A DNA stretch of 63,333 nt from a bacterium (GTDB taxonomy: Bacteria > UBP15 > UBA6099 > JAJRTR01). The position numbers and the translations under genes are program-made. The notes under the pieces were generated by a model. The model saw only the letters and a list, made by a program, of their open reading frames with translations. It ran no database searches and was not told the DNA's origin. The stretch is from positions 1 to 63,333 of the forward strand of contig JAJRTR010000038.1 in NCBI GenBank assembly GCA_024278215.1, written 5' to 3'. Below, one piece after another: positions 1 to 9,197 of the stretch (position 1 is its first letter; the number at the start of each line of letters is the position of its first letter).

Positions 1-84
1 CGGCCAGGTCCGTTTTCGCGCCGACAACGCAGCTATGGACAATAGCAGCCGACCACAGCAGAATCAGAATTTTGCAATTGGCTC
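1..84 (+). repeat. Element A, copy 1 (right half, cut by window edge)
   Basis: Right half of a dispersed element whose full form is at 30291-30467. It shares the internal block GCGCCGACAACGCAGCTATG and the terminal arm AATTTTGCAATTGGCTC. Its last base lies 22 bp before the first gene. The left part falls outside the window. Confidence 0.85.
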
Positions 85-106
85 TTATAGATAAGGGAAG
101 AACCTT

Positions 107-1291
107 TTGAGAGTAATGATAAATGCCGCCTCCGCCAACATGGGAGGTGCCCTGACATACCTGATGAATGTTCTCGCCGAGCTTCCGTCTTTCGCCGGCG
201 GCAACGACCGCTTCATCGTTATCGTGCCGCCCCGCACTCTCGAGATACTCGACACTTTCACGGATAACAACCTGATCGAACTGATTCCTTTCGACGGTGT
301 TTCCGGACAATATATGCAACGACTTTCCTTCGATCATTTCGGCATCCCTTCCCTGCTTAAACATCACAATTGCGATGTGCTATTCTCATCGACCGGCTTC
401 GGAAGCCTGCGCTGCCCGTGTCCACAGATATTGCTCTTACGCAACCTGGTTTACTTCAGTCCCGAGTTTCACAACAGGAGAAACGAATCGCTGAAAACCT
501 TTTACATACGGCGCGCCCGGCGCGCTCTCAGCCTCATGTCTGTAAAGTCCGCGGACATCGTTATGTTCCCGACCGACGCCATGCGGCGGATGGTCGGGAA
601 GAACATCGCCCTGGGCGACAAACCGGCTATACCCATGCACTACGGTTTCTCTCGCGACCGCTTCTTCAACACCGGCTCCGAAAAACCGCAACTCGCCCGA
701 GACATCGACCGCTGGAAGGCCGAAGGCTGCCTCATCATGCTCAATATCGCTTCTTATGCGGTCCAGAAAAATTTTGAAACAGTAATCGAGTCTCTGCCGG
801 CGGTTGTAAACTCGGGTATCAGCCTGAAATTCGTCACAACACTTTCACGCGACATACTCGGCGTCGAGCGCGTGCACTACGACAGGATGCTCGATCGCGT
901 GAAAGAGCTCGGGCTCGAGGACGTACTCGTCAGGGGCGGGCAGTTCGACTATCGGAAACTGCATTATCTTTACACGAGGGCGGATGTATTTATTTTTCCG
1001 TCATTCACGGAATCTTTCGGACACCCGCTGGTAGAAGCAATGTGCTGCGGACTGCCTGTCGTCGCGGCCGACACCGAAGTGAGCAGGGAACTCTGCGGCG
1101 ACGCGGCGATGTATTTCCAAGCCGCGAGTGTGCAGGAATGCGCGGAAACATTGAAAATACTTTTCCATAGTCCGGACCTCAGGGAAGAGATGCGCAGGCG
1201 CGCGAATGCCAGGGGGGAACACTTCTCGTGGACAAATTATACTGCTGAACTAATGAATATTTTCAGGCGGGCGGCGGACATGAAAAAGTAA
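107..1291 (+). CDS. Glycosyltransferase family 4 protein
   Basis: A 394-residue GT-B glycosyltransferase that would move a sugar from a nucleotide-sugar donor to a lipid-linked or polysaccharide acceptor at the cytoplasmic membrane face. The C-terminal half has the GT4 signature FTESFGHPLVEAM near residue 302, with the two Glu spaced as in the EX7E motif, followed by GLPVVAAD. The N-terminus begins with a strand and a glycine-containing segment (NAASANMGGA) typical of the acceptor domain. The TTG start at 107 is chosen because AAGGGAAG lies 6 nt upstream; an ATG three codons in has poorer spacing. It opens a plus-strand cluster with a radical SAM protein, a GT2 and a CapK-like enzyme, which points to surface glycan assembly. 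Sugar specificity cannot be read from the sequence. Confidence 0.9.
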   Translation: MRVMINAASANMGGALTYLMNVLAELPSFAGGNDRFIVIVPPRTLEILDTFTDNNLIELIPFDGVSGQYMQRLSFDHFGIPSLLKHHNCDVLFSSTGFGSLRCPCPQILLLRNLVYFSPEFHNRRNESLKTFYIRRARRALSLMSVKSADIVMFPTDAMRRMVGKNIALGDKPAIPMHYGFSRDRFFNTGSEKPQLARDIDRWKAEGCLIMLNIASYAVQKNFETVIESLPAVVNSGISLKFVTTLSRDILGVERVHYDRMLDRVKELGLEDVLVRGGQFDYRKLHYLYTRADVFIFPSFTESFGHPLVEAMCCGLPVVAADTEVSRELCGDAAMYFQAASVQECAETLKILFHSPDLREEMRRRANARGEHFSWTNYTAELMNIFRRAADMKK

Positions 1292-1419
1292 CATTCTTAT
1301 ATCCGTCATATCGAGGAACTATCGCAATCCCGCGAAAAATATTTTATATTTAGTAACGGAGAATATACGGTCATGAGCATAACGTGAAAAATAATGACCG
1401 TTCATACGGAAATAACATT

Positions 1420-2868
1420 ATGAAAGCATTTTTCTATCATCCGTTGTCCAACCCCGACGGCTATTCGGAGCCGCCCCTCGGGCTTGCATATCTCATGCGC
1501 GTCGCGAAGGAAAAGGGCTGGGAATACGAATTCTACGACGAAAACCATCATCGCCATAAGTTTCCGATCGACAATCTTTTCAAACACTTCCGGCCCGATC
1601 TTTTTGTAGTGTCTATGATGACGCCGCAGTACGTCGAGACAAAGAATGCGTTGAAATATTTTAAGAAGGAGTTTCCCGATTCGACAATAATCATCGGCGG
1701 CCCGCACCCGACCGCCCTTCCGGCGCAGACACTCGATGAATTCAGTGAAGTAGACTATCTCGCAAAGGGCGAAGGCGAAAAAACATTTGCCGAATTCATC
1801 GAATTCATGGAAGGCCACCGCGAAATCGACTCGATAAACGGTCTGTTCTTCCGCAGGGACGGCAGGGTGGTTTCCAACCCGCCGCGCGAACTGCTCACGC
1901 GCGAAGAACTCGACGAGGCCGAAGTCGACTATGAAAAACTCTACGAACACGGCCCGTACAAAGTTAAACTCAGCTACACGGATTATGTCGGGCCGGGCTT
2001 CACGTTCATCACGGCGCGCGGCTACCCCAACAAATGCACTTTCTGTGACGAGGGCAATATCTGGAAGGGCAAAGTCCGCATGAGGTCGATGGATAAAGTC
2101 GTCGCGGAAGTCGAATACCTCGTAAAAAACTGGAACGCGAAATACTTCAACATCCTCGACGATACTTTCACGCTTTCGACGAAACGGGTAAAAGAATTCT
2201 GTGAGCGCGTGCGACCGCTGAATCTGAAATTCAGGATCACTTCGACGATAAGGGAAATGAACGAAGAGATGCTCGCTGCGCTTAAAAGCGCGGGCTGCGA
2301 ACTCATCGCCTACGGCGTCGAGTCCGGAGACAACGAAGTCCTGCGGATAATGCGCAAACGCCAGACGACCGACGAGATAAAAGCTACATTCGCGATGACG
2401 AAAAGATACGGCATTATCACATACGCGCTCTGCATGGTCGGCAACATCGGCGAAGACATGGCGGCTGTACGCGAAACCGCGCAACTCATCAAGGACATCA
2501 AAGCCGATCTCATGTCCTGCTCGATCATGATACCCTACCCCGGCAGCGCGAATTACAGGGTCTGCAATGAAAACGGCTGGATAATCCACACAGGCTGGGA
2601 AAACTGGGTGCCCTCGGTGCTGAAAATGAAGAACTTCCAGGGCGTCACACGCACCGACAAGATGGACGCGGACGAGATTCTAAAAGCCTACTACTTTATG
2701 AACCGCACGATAGTCACGACACGGTTCAAGCACAAATACGGAAACCTTTACTACCTTAAACCAGACTTTTATTTTAGAGAGATATTGCCGAGGCTCAAAA
2801 GTATCGGGCTGGCCGCTTTCCTGAAACACGCCCTGCGCATGTTCGGCCACTCGGAAAAATCGGGATAG
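1420..2868 (+). CDS. B12-binding radical SAM protein with an altered Fe-S motif
   Basis: About 482 residues with the layout of class B (cobalamin-dependent) radical SAM enzymes. An N-terminal B12-binding Rossmann domain contains IIGGPHPTALP and is followed by the radical SAM barrel and a C-terminal extension. Such enzymes usually methylate or rearrange unactivated carbons. The cluster-binding motif is abnormal. Where the family has C-x3-C-x2-C, the sequence reads ARGYPNKCTFCDE, so the first cysteine is Tyr (codon TAC at 2023-2025, one base from TGC). The ATG at 1420 is preferred because it starts exactly at the B12 domain (MKAFFYHPLSNP); an in-frame GTG at 1384 would add 12 residues with no clear ribosome site. 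It sits in the glycan cluster and could modify a sugar or lipid. The Tyr may mean loss of activity, another ligand set, or a sequence error. Confidence 0.85.
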   Translation: MKAFFYHPLSNPDGYSEPPLGLAYLMRVAKEKGWEYEFYDENHHRHKFPIDNLFKHFRPDLFVVSMMTPQYVETKNALKYFKKEFPDSTIIIGGPHPTALPAQTLDEFSEVDYLAKGEGEKTFAEFIEFMEGHREIDSINGLFFRRDGRVVSNPPRELLTREELDEAEVDYEKLYEHGPYKVKLSYTDYVGPGFTFITARGYPNKCTFCDEGNIWKGKVRMRSMDKVVAEVEYLVKNWNAKYFNILDDTFTLSTKRVKEFCERVRPLNLKFRITSTIREMNEEMLAALKSAGCELIAYGVESGDNEVLRIMRKRQTTDEIKATFAMTKRYGIITYALCMVGNIGEDMAAVRETAQLIKDIKADLMSCSIMIPYPGSANYRVCNENGWIIHTGWENWVPSVLKMKNFQGVTRTDKMDADEILKAYYFMNRTIVTTRFKHKYGNLYYLKPDFYFREILPRLKSIGLAAFLKHALRMFGHSEKSG

Positions 2869-2897
2869 CACTTTATAAGGATCACACTGCAATCATT

Positions 2898-3803
2898 ATG
2901 GAAAAACTCCCTGTCAGCGTAATAATACTGACCTTCAACGAAGAAGAAAACCTGCCCGACGCTATCGACAGCGTCAGTGACTGGGCACATGAAATCTTCG
3001 TTGTCGACAGCCTCAGCACGGATAAAACCGTGGACATCGCACTCGCGGCAGGTGCGCGGGTTGTACAGCGACCGTTTAAGAATATAGGTGACCAGTGGTG
3101 CTGGGCTCTGGACATGCTGCCCATCGACCAGCCCTGGATACTGAAACTCGACGCGGACGAGCGCGTAAGCGACGCGCTGCACCGAGAAATCGACGACGTC
3201 GTCAACAACTGCGCCGCCGCCCACGACGGTTACTTTATCAGGGTGCGGCTCTGGTTCATGGGCAGGCCGCTTCATGTTGTCGTCAAAACATGCCGCCTCT
3301 GGAAAAACGGCAAAGGCAGCTTCTCGAACGTCGCTATAAATGAACATGTGCATATCGACGGCTCTGTGGGTACACTCGCCGGATACATCGAACACGTCGA
3401 CAGCCCCAACCTGCACCGCTGGTTCGATAAGCAGAACCGCTATACCACGATCACCGCCGTTCAACACGTCACCGGGCAGGTCTACCCGACGAAACCCAAC
3501 CTGCTGGGCTCGCCGCTCGAGCGCCAGATGTTCTTCAAGAAGATTTTCTATCGCGTTCCGTTCAGGTACGTTTTTCACTGGCTGCACGAGGCATTCGTCC
3601 GCCGCGCGATACTCGACGGCCGCGCCGGGCTTACATGGGTCGCGTTGCGAACCTTTGTGCGGAAATCGGCCCAGTACAAGATCGCCGAGATAAACACGAC
3701 CGGACGGATTCCCGAACTCCCGCCCGTACCAGCGGGCGGCTACGACCCGCGCGTTCTCGAATCGCCGCTCCAGAAGCTGGTTATGCGCAATGATCGAAAC
3801 TAG
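2898..3803 (+). CDS. Glycosyltransferase family 2, WaaE/KdtX-like
   Basis: A 301-residue GT-A enzyme resembling the WaaE/KdtX group that adds glucose to the lipopolysaccharide inner core. The N-terminus VSVIILTFNEEENL is the GT2 nucleotide-binding strand. VVDSLSTDKT follows, and LKLDADERV near residue 83 carries the DxD-type metal and donor site. A basic, aromatic C-terminal region probably touches the membrane. It starts 29 nt after the radical SAM gene and ends 30 nt before the CapK-like gene, consistent with one transcript. The acceptor and sugar are not determined. Confidence 0.9.
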   Translation: MEKLPVSVIILTFNEEENLPDAIDSVSDWAHEIFVVDSLSTDKTVDIALAAGARVVQRPFKNIGDQWCWALDMLPIDQPWILKLDADERVSDALHREIDDVVNNCAAAHDGYFIRVRLWFMGRPLHVVVKTCRLWKNGKGSFSNVAINEHVHIDGSVGTLAGYIEHVDSPNLHRWFDKQNRYTTITAVQHVTGQVYPTKPNLLGSPLERQMFFKKIFYRVPFRYVFHWLHEAFVRRAILDGRAGLTWVALRTFVRKSAQYKIAEINTTGRIPELPPVPAGGYDPRVLESPLQKLVMRNDRN

Positions 3804-3833
3804 AATAGACGGTTGTAGTTACGCACAGGAATA

Positions 3834-5165
3834 ATGAGCACAAGATACAAACTTAAACAACTCGCGGAACACATTCCCGGCCCCGTCGGGAAAGCGCTCG
3901 CGCGTGTCCCCTATGCGTGGAAGCTCGGCCCGGTTTACAAGAAGACAAAAAAGGAACACGACGAGTTCGAACGGCTGCCTGTTGCGCGAAAAAAAGAAAT
4001 AATCACTCGCCGTGTCCGCAAAATCGCATTATTCGCATATAAGAACATCGAGTTTTATAAGGAACGATACGACCGGGCCGGATTCGCTCCTTCGAGCATA
4101 AGTGATTTCGAGGACATCGCGCGCGCGCCGATATTTACAAAAGGCGATTTGCGTGCGGCAGGTATCGAGAAGCGAACCCACACGGAACCCGGCATGTTGC
4201 AGATAAACACAGGCGGCTCGTCCGGCGAACCGCTCGAATTCCATATCGACCGCCACGCGTTCGCTCGCGAATGGGCTTTCATGCACACGATATGGGCGGC
4301 GGGCGGCTACGAGCCGAAAAATCTGAAAATCACTTTTCGCGGTAAAAATCTCGGCGATGCCCCCATGCGATTCAACCCTGTACACAACGAATATTACATA
4401 AACGCATACTGCACGCCGAACGTGCAGGCCGATGCGATAAAAACCGTCGCCGCCTCCGTTCGACACGTGCACGGCTACCCTTCATCCATATACGAATTCG
4501 TTCGCTTCTGTGCCGTCAACAGGCCGGACGTGCTCGATATCCTTCGCAATAATGTAAGGTCTGTTATGATGGGGTCGGAATTCCCCGCGCCCGTTTACCG
4601 CGACCTGATAGAGGAAAAACTTTGCGATAAAACGATCTCGTGGTACGGACTTTCCGAGATGACTATACTCGCGCCCGAAACGGATAGATACCTGTATGCG
4701 CCGTTCCACTACTATGGATATTGCGAGGCGGTCGACAACGGAGACGGAAGGTTCAGGCTCATCGGCACAAGTTGCGACAACACGGCGTCTCCATTTATAC
4801 GATACGACACCGGCGACCTCGTCGCGCCTGTATACGACGACGGATTGCTCGTCGGCTTTCGTATCGAAGACGGGCGCGTCGGCGAATTCGTAACAGACAG
4901 AAACGGCAACCGCATAGCGCTCACATCACTGATATTCGGTCGCCACCACACGATATTCGGCAGCGCGAAATTTATCCAGATCGCACAGTCGGAACCCGGA
5001 GAAGCGACACTCGTTGTGGTGCCCGTCGATGGCCGGAACATCACTGCGGACGAAGCGCGTGCCGGGTTCGACCTCACGAATGTGGAAATTGATTTCACCG
5101 TGGTAATACGACAGGAACCATATAAAACACCGGCCGGAAAAGTTCCGCTTATCGCGCTGGAATAA
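3834..5165 (+). CDS. CapK/PaaK-like adenylate-forming enzyme
   Basis: A 443-residue member of the AMP-forming ligase superfamily, in the branch that includes PaaK and the capsule protein CapK. The phosphate-binding loop appears as NTGGSSGEP near residue 124, the adenine-binding segment as SWYGLSEM near residue 269, and the ribose-binding Asp in RYDTGDLV near residue 325. Such proteins activate a carboxylate as acyl-AMP. CapK-like members occur in polysaccharide clusters, where the substrate is usually unknown. The flanking glycosyltransferases and the length support CapK rather than a phenylacetate enzyme. A separate true PaaK lies at 15625-16932. Confidence 0.85.
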   Translation: MSTRYKLKQLAEHIPGPVGKALARVPYAWKLGPVYKKTKKEHDEFERLPVARKKEIITRRVRKIALFAYKNIEFYKERYDRAGFAPSSISDFEDIARAPIFTKGDLRAAGIEKRTHTEPGMLQINTGGSSGEPLEFHIDRHAFAREWAFMHTIWAAGGYEPKNLKITFRGKNLGDAPMRFNPVHNEYYINAYCTPNVQADAIKTVAASVRHVHGYPSSIYEFVRFCAVNRPDVLDILRNNVRSVMMGSEFPAPVYRDLIEEKLCDKTISWYGLSEMTILAPETDRYLYAPFHYYGYCEAVDNGDGRFRLIGTSCDNTASPFIRYDTGDLVAPVYDDGLLVGFRIEDGRVGEFVTDRNGNRIALTSLIFGRHHTIFGSAKFIQIAQSEPGEATLVVVPVDGRNITADEARAGFDLTNVEIDFTVVIRQEPYKTPAGKVPLIALE

Positions 5166-5209
5166 TGTTGAACAAACATTGTCACGATGAATGATCGGAA
5201 TTGCTCCAG

Positions 5210-6517
5210 ATGAACGAAAAAAAACCAAAAGTCATCATAAGAAAATGCGAACGGTACGACACCGACGCGGTCGAAAGAATCGTCCGCGAGTGTTTTGCCG
5301 ACCTTGCTTTCACGCCGTGCGGCAATGTGCTGATAAAACCCAATATCGTCACTGCCAACAGGCATTACATACATCACTCATATACACATCCGGCTGTAGT
5401 GGGGGGCTTGATACGTGTCCTGAAACATAACGGCATCGACGGCAAAAGAATCACAATCGGCGAATCCAGCGGCTACGGGATACCGCCGGGACTATTCATG
5501 TACGAGTCGGGCTACGCTGCGCTGGCAAAGCGCATGGGAGTGAAGATAGTCGACTTCAACGAGGATGATTCCGAGTGGGTCGACCTGAAACGAAGTAGGG
5601 CGCATCCGGGTTTCAACGTCGCGAAAAGCATAATGCGGGCCGACACGAAAATCTGGGCTACGAAACTCAAATACCATATATGCTGCCAGGTCACAAATGC
5701 TCTCAAACTTAATATCGGCCTCCTGCAACATCGCGACAGGATGAAGTTTCACGACGACAGGCTGAACGAAAAGATTGTGGATATGCTGGAGATAGGATAC
5801 CCGGATGTCGTGGTCACGGATGCGATAGTTATCGGCCACGGCTACGAATCCGCACCGCGCGGTATCGACCTGGGTGTTGTTATGGTCGCCGACGATCCGC
5901 TCGCCGCGGACGCGGTCGCCGCCTTCGCGCTCGGCTATGAACCCGCGGATGTCGTGCACCTGCGAATTGCTGCCGAACGCGGCTACGGCTCTATCAACCT
6001 CGACGACTTCGACATATCCGGCGACACCGCCCTCGACGAACTAAGAGACATCACGCGCGGTGTCGAAAGCGAGTATCAGGACATCCACAAAGTAAAAACG
6101 CCGATAAAATTTTACTGTGGTTATTCGCCGGGCAGGAAAGAATTCTGCTACGGCGGCTGCCTTGCGGCCGTGAAAGGCTGCCTCGGTACGATAGACAAAC
6201 GCAGGCCCGGCTCGGTCGCCGCCGCCCGGCCCGGCGCGATAGTGACGGGCATAAACGATTGCGATGTGATACACCCCGGCCAGACGGTAGTGCTCGTGGG
6301 CGATTGCACAAAGGTCACCGGCAGGCTCGAGGCAGCGAAAGTAAAACGACTGAAAGGCTGCCCCATCGGTACGTCGCAACTGATATTCGGGCTTCCCGGC
6401 AGCTTCGGACTGCCCAGCCCGGCGAGCGATGCGGATGCCGCAGTCAAGTTTGTATACTTCACGCTGAGAAGTTTTTTCCGTAGAATCACCCTGAAAATAA
6501 GATCAATATTTTCGTAG
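5210..6517 (+). CDS. DUF362 domain protein
   Basis: About 435 residues with the DUF362 pattern: KPNIVTANR near residue 45, a following Pro-rich loop, and ITIGESSGYG. DUF362 proteins often accompany ferredoxins or cell-wall and glycan genes, but no reaction is established. The C-terminal third has a cysteine-rich patch, GRKEFCYGGCLAAVKGC, that could bind metal but is not a canonical ferredoxin motif. ATG at 5210 is chosen because GGAA lies about ten bases upstream; TTG at 5201 would place that site too close. It is the last gene of the plus-strand glycan cluster. Confidence 0.8.
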   Translation: MNEKKPKVIIRKCERYDTDAVERIVRECFADLAFTPCGNVLIKPNIVTANRHYIHHSYTHPAVVGGLIRVLKHNGIDGKRITIGESSGYGIPPGLFMYESGYAALAKRMGVKIVDFNEDDSEWVDLKRSRAHPGFNVAKSIMRADTKIWATKLKYHICCQVTNALKLNIGLLQHRDRMKFHDDRLNEKIVDMLEIGYPDVVVTDAIVIGHGYESAPRGIDLGVVMVADDPLAADAVAAFALGYEPADVVHLRIAAERGYGSINLDDFDISGDTALDELRDITRGVESEYQDIHKVKTPIKFYCGYSPGRKEFCYGGCLAAVKGCLGTIDKRRPGSVAAARPGAIVTGINDCDVIHPGQTVVLVGDCTKVTGRLEAAKVKRLKGCPIGTSQLIFGLPGSFGLPSPASDADAAVKFVYFTLRSFFRRITLKIRSIFS

Positions 6518-6546
6518 TAATATCATCCGTACCATAATCTCCGGAA

Positions 6547-6870
6547 TAATATCTTGAACTTGTGCGTTTTTCATAAAAGGTAGTGCCATGTCAAGAAAGA
6601 AAGGATGTAAGACGGGGTAGTGTAAAAACTATAAAAGTGTACGGCGGGGTCACCGTAACACGCATGAACATATTTCTCGCGAAAACGGTTTGTACAGGCA
6701 CAAGTTGAGGCGGGGTACGGTGACCCCACCCTTCCAGCGACATTACAAGCCTGACGTGACAGTAGTCGAATTTCAGGAGATACGGTCCGGAATTGAGGTG
6801 CAAATTCAAGTCGTGTCCCCGAAATTCTCACTTGATTTTGAAAAACGCACAAGTTCAGTAATATCTTGAA
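6547..6870. mobile_element. MITE-like element with 12-bp flanking direct repeats
   Basis: A non-coding insertion filling most of the 6518-6898 gap. Inverted ends GAACTTGTGCGTTTTTCA (6556-6573) and its exact reverse complement (6839-6856) are flanked by direct repeats TAATATCTTGAA at 6547-6558 and 6859-6870. The direct repeats overlap the terminal bases slightly, so the true target duplication may be 9-10 bp. Inner inverted arms CGGGGTCACCGTA (6645-6657) and TACGGTGACCCC (6716-6727) belong to a core shared with the element at 31548-31721. No transposase is encoded. Confidence 0.75.
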
Positions 6871-6898
6871 AAGTGGTTGAGCGAAGGAGTATCGCCGA

Positions 6899-8086
6899 CT
6901 ACATTTTAAAATGCTTTGGCGACATCAGGACCGGACCGGCGTTTATCAATATGTTCGCCGCCATCTGCAACGCGCGTTTTTGCAATATGCCGTAGTCGGG
7001 TTTCTCTCCCGCCGCCTCCTGCACGAGCTGCACGAGCGGCATCATCTTCGGGGCTAACGGATTCATCAGCCCCATCATGCCGAGCGTCAACTGGCAGCCG
7101 TTGCAGTATGTAACCGCCATGTCGGTTTCTGCCTTGCGCATATCGTTTGTGCGTTGCAGCCCGGCGCTGATCATGTCGTACATACTGTAGCGCCCAACTC
7201 CGGCGGCAAGCCCGCAGCAGCGCGAGTCGTTCCTGTTGTATTGCGCTTCTTCTATACGCGCACCCAGCGCCTCGAGTAGTTTTCTGGGCGATTCATGTAT
7301 ATCCGGTGCCATCATCTTCGCGTGGCACGAGTCCTGCACGCAAACTATTTTGTTCATTTTCTTTTTAAGTTTCAGTGTGCCGGACTCGATGCGCTCGAGC
7401 AGCCAAGTTGCGAGGAACTGCTTCTCGAAATCGAACTCGATGCCGAACTCACGAGGCAGCACATTGGAAATAATGTTCATGCACGCCGCACAGATAAAAA
7501 CCATCTTTTTAATTTTGAAGCGATCCAGTGTTTTTTTCAGTGCGAGACCTGTTTTTTCCGCGTCGTCGAAAAGCCCCATCCGGTAATACATCTCGCCGCA
7601 GCAGTAATCGAGTGAGCCGAAAGGTGACAGACCGTCGAAAATCTCCGATTCGAATATTCGCGGGAACATCAGGGAATTGCAGCCGGTATAGAGCACAACC
7701 TCGGAATCCGGCGGCCCGGCCAGTCTGTCGACAATCTTTTTTTCCTTCGCGGAATACTGTATTTGCGACCTGAAGTTCGGCTCCGAGTGTGGCATCATGT
7801 AGCGGGCGCGCTCGGGCAGTCCTTTTTTGTTATAGCGCATATACCACAGTGAACGTATGAGGGTATAAGGTCTGTTGCCGTTCGGGCAATACGTGTCGCA
7901 GGTCCAGCACCCGACGCACTTGCGCACTACCACACTGCCGCGGCCTTTGCGCATTCGTCGCATCTCGCGGGCGGCCTGTGCGAGGCTGAAGTCCATATAA
8001 GGACAGTGTGTCAGGCATTCACCACAGGCTGCGCATTCGTCGTAATTGTATTGTTCGATAACATTTCCGGGGCCGTCCTTCATCAT
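6899..8086 (-). CDS. CCG-domain Fe-S protein, HdrD/GlpC-like
   Basis: A 395-residue electron-transfer protein of the heterodisulfide reductase D / GlpC type. Two ferredoxin motifs sit near the N-terminus (CAACGECLTHCP, about residues 18-29, and CVGCWTCDTYCP, about residues 57-68). Two cysteine-rich CCG domains follow, with YCCGEM and later DSCHAKM and CCGLAAGVG, which usually bind a non-cubane cluster or flavin partner. It probably passes electrons in the cytoplasm between a dehydrogenase and a quinone or disulfide, but no partner subunit is adjacent. Start: AAAGGA lies 8 nt before ATG at 8086, and a second ATG follows directly. It is the last gene of this minus-strand stretch. Confidence 0.88.
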   Translation of the reverse strand: MMKDGPGNVIEQYNYDECAACGECLTHCPYMDFSLAQAAREMRRMRKGRGSVVVRKCVGCWTCDTYCPNGNRPYTLIRSLWYMRYNKKGLPERARYMMPHSEPNFRSQIQYSAKEKKIVDRLAGPPDSEVVLYTGCNSLMFPRIFESEIFDGLSPFGSLDYCCGEMYYRMGLFDDAEKTGLALKKTLDRFKIKKMVFICAACMNIISNVLPREFGIEFDFEKQFLATWLLERIESGTLKLKKKMNKIVCVQDSCHAKMMAPDIHESPRKLLEALGARIEEAQYNRNDSRCCGLAAGVGRYSMYDMISAGLQRTNDMRKAETDMAVTYCNGCQLTLGMMGLMNPLAPKMMPLVQLVQEAAGEKPDYGILQKRALQMAANILINAGPVLMSPKHFKM

Positions 8087-8166
8087 TCACACAAATCCTT
8101 TCTCATTCTGTCGAGCCGCTTGCAGTAGCAGTTATATTGCTGTCGGCTCTGCCGGTCGAGGTATTA

Positions 8167-9072
8167 TCAAGCCATATTTTGCGACATTAATTTCTTAGCT
8201 TTCGGCACGGGCAGCGCCTGGAAGCGCAGGAGCGATTCGAGCGATTCGATACCGGCACGCTGAAGGCGGTCGAGAGCGTGGATAAGCAGTTCAGCCGTCG
8301 CCCATGCGTCGCCGTGGCCGCGGTGTCTCTCGTTCGGGTCGAGGTCGAGGTGCAGCATGTCTATTATGTGATCGAGGCAGTAAGACGGCTCGCCGGGGAA
8401 CACACGCCGCGCGAGTTTTACCGTGCACAGAACATCGTTCTCAACAGGCGGGTGTCCACATCTTGCGAGTTCCGCGTTGATAAAAGCAAAGTCGAACCGC
8501 GCATTATGTGCCACGAAAACGCCGTCTCCAAGGAAATCCAGAAACTTCGGGAATACCTCCTCGATCCTGGGCGAATGTTCGACATGTTCATCGTAGATGC
8601 CTGTGAGATGCGATATCGGCAGCGGTATTTTGCGGTCCGGATTGACCAGCGCCATCATCGAGCCCCTTATGCTGCCGCCGACGGCCCTGAACGCGCCGAT
8701 CTCGATAATGCGGTTGTTTGCGCTTCTGCCGCCAGTGGTTTCGAGATCGACAATTACGAACGGTACGATGTCGAGACTGTTGAATTCACAGTCCACGAGC
8801 CGCCAGCGTCCGTCTTCGCACTCGAAGCTGTCTGTGCCGCCTATGACGTCTTCGACAAGCTTTGCGGCTATCGCGGGCGGAACGGATTTTATGCCCATCG
8901 CGTGGCGCGCCAGTTGCGCGGGTTTCATTCCGTCCGGTTTGCCTCTGAGCAACTCTTTTATTCTTTTTACGAGTCGAATATTTCTATTTCCGTCTTTCAT
9001 CGGGTCCAGCGCATGAGACGAACAACCGCACTGCTGCCCGTCCGAATGTCCTGTGCAATCGCAATCGTGCAT
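8167..9072 (-). CDS. DEDDh 3'-5' exonuclease, DnaQ-like
   Basis: A 301-residue exonuclease of the DNA polymerase III epsilon fold. Catalytic residues are visible as VDLETTG (D109, E111), HNARFDFAF near residue 200, and HRGHGDAWAT near residue 258 with the DEDDh His and last Asp. About 80 residues before the nuclease resemble a small winged-helix domain. The extreme N-terminus is unusual, with a CxC-H-CxC-H pattern at C4, C6, H9, C15, C17 and H20 that could bind zinc. No polymerase subunit is fused or adjacent, so a stand-alone repair or RNA-processing nuclease is more likely than proofreading. A later ATG at 9000 lacks a ribosome site. Confidence 0.85.
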   Translation of the reverse strand: MHDCDCTGHSDGQQCGCSSHALDPMKDGNRNIRLVKRIKELLRGKPDGMKPAQLARHAMGIKSVPPAIAAKLVEDVIGGTDSFECEDGRWRLVDCEFNSLDIVPFVIVDLETTGGRSANNRIIEIGAFRAVGGSIRGSMMALVNPDRKIPLPISHLTGIYDEHVEHSPRIEEVFPKFLDFLGDGVFVAHNARFDFAFINAELARCGHPPVENDVLCTVKLARRVFPGEPSYCLDHIIDMLHLDLDPNERHRGHGDAWATAELLIHALDRLQRAGIESLESLLRFQALPVPKAKKLMSQNMA

Positions 9073-9197
9073 AATAAGGTGACCTGTCTTTCAGCTTTTA
9101 TCGCACCGCAGGCGGCTCGAATGTGTTGCATTCGCTGCCGCGACCATGTCTTGCGTTTCCGCCTGGGACGGTGGGGACGAGTAAAACAATACACCCA

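Noticed and set aside
1402-2589. Long open frame antisense to the first radical SAM gene
   Set aside because: It has no domain signal. The sense strand encodes a clear B12-radical SAM protein, and GC-rich codon use commonly opens the antisense frame.
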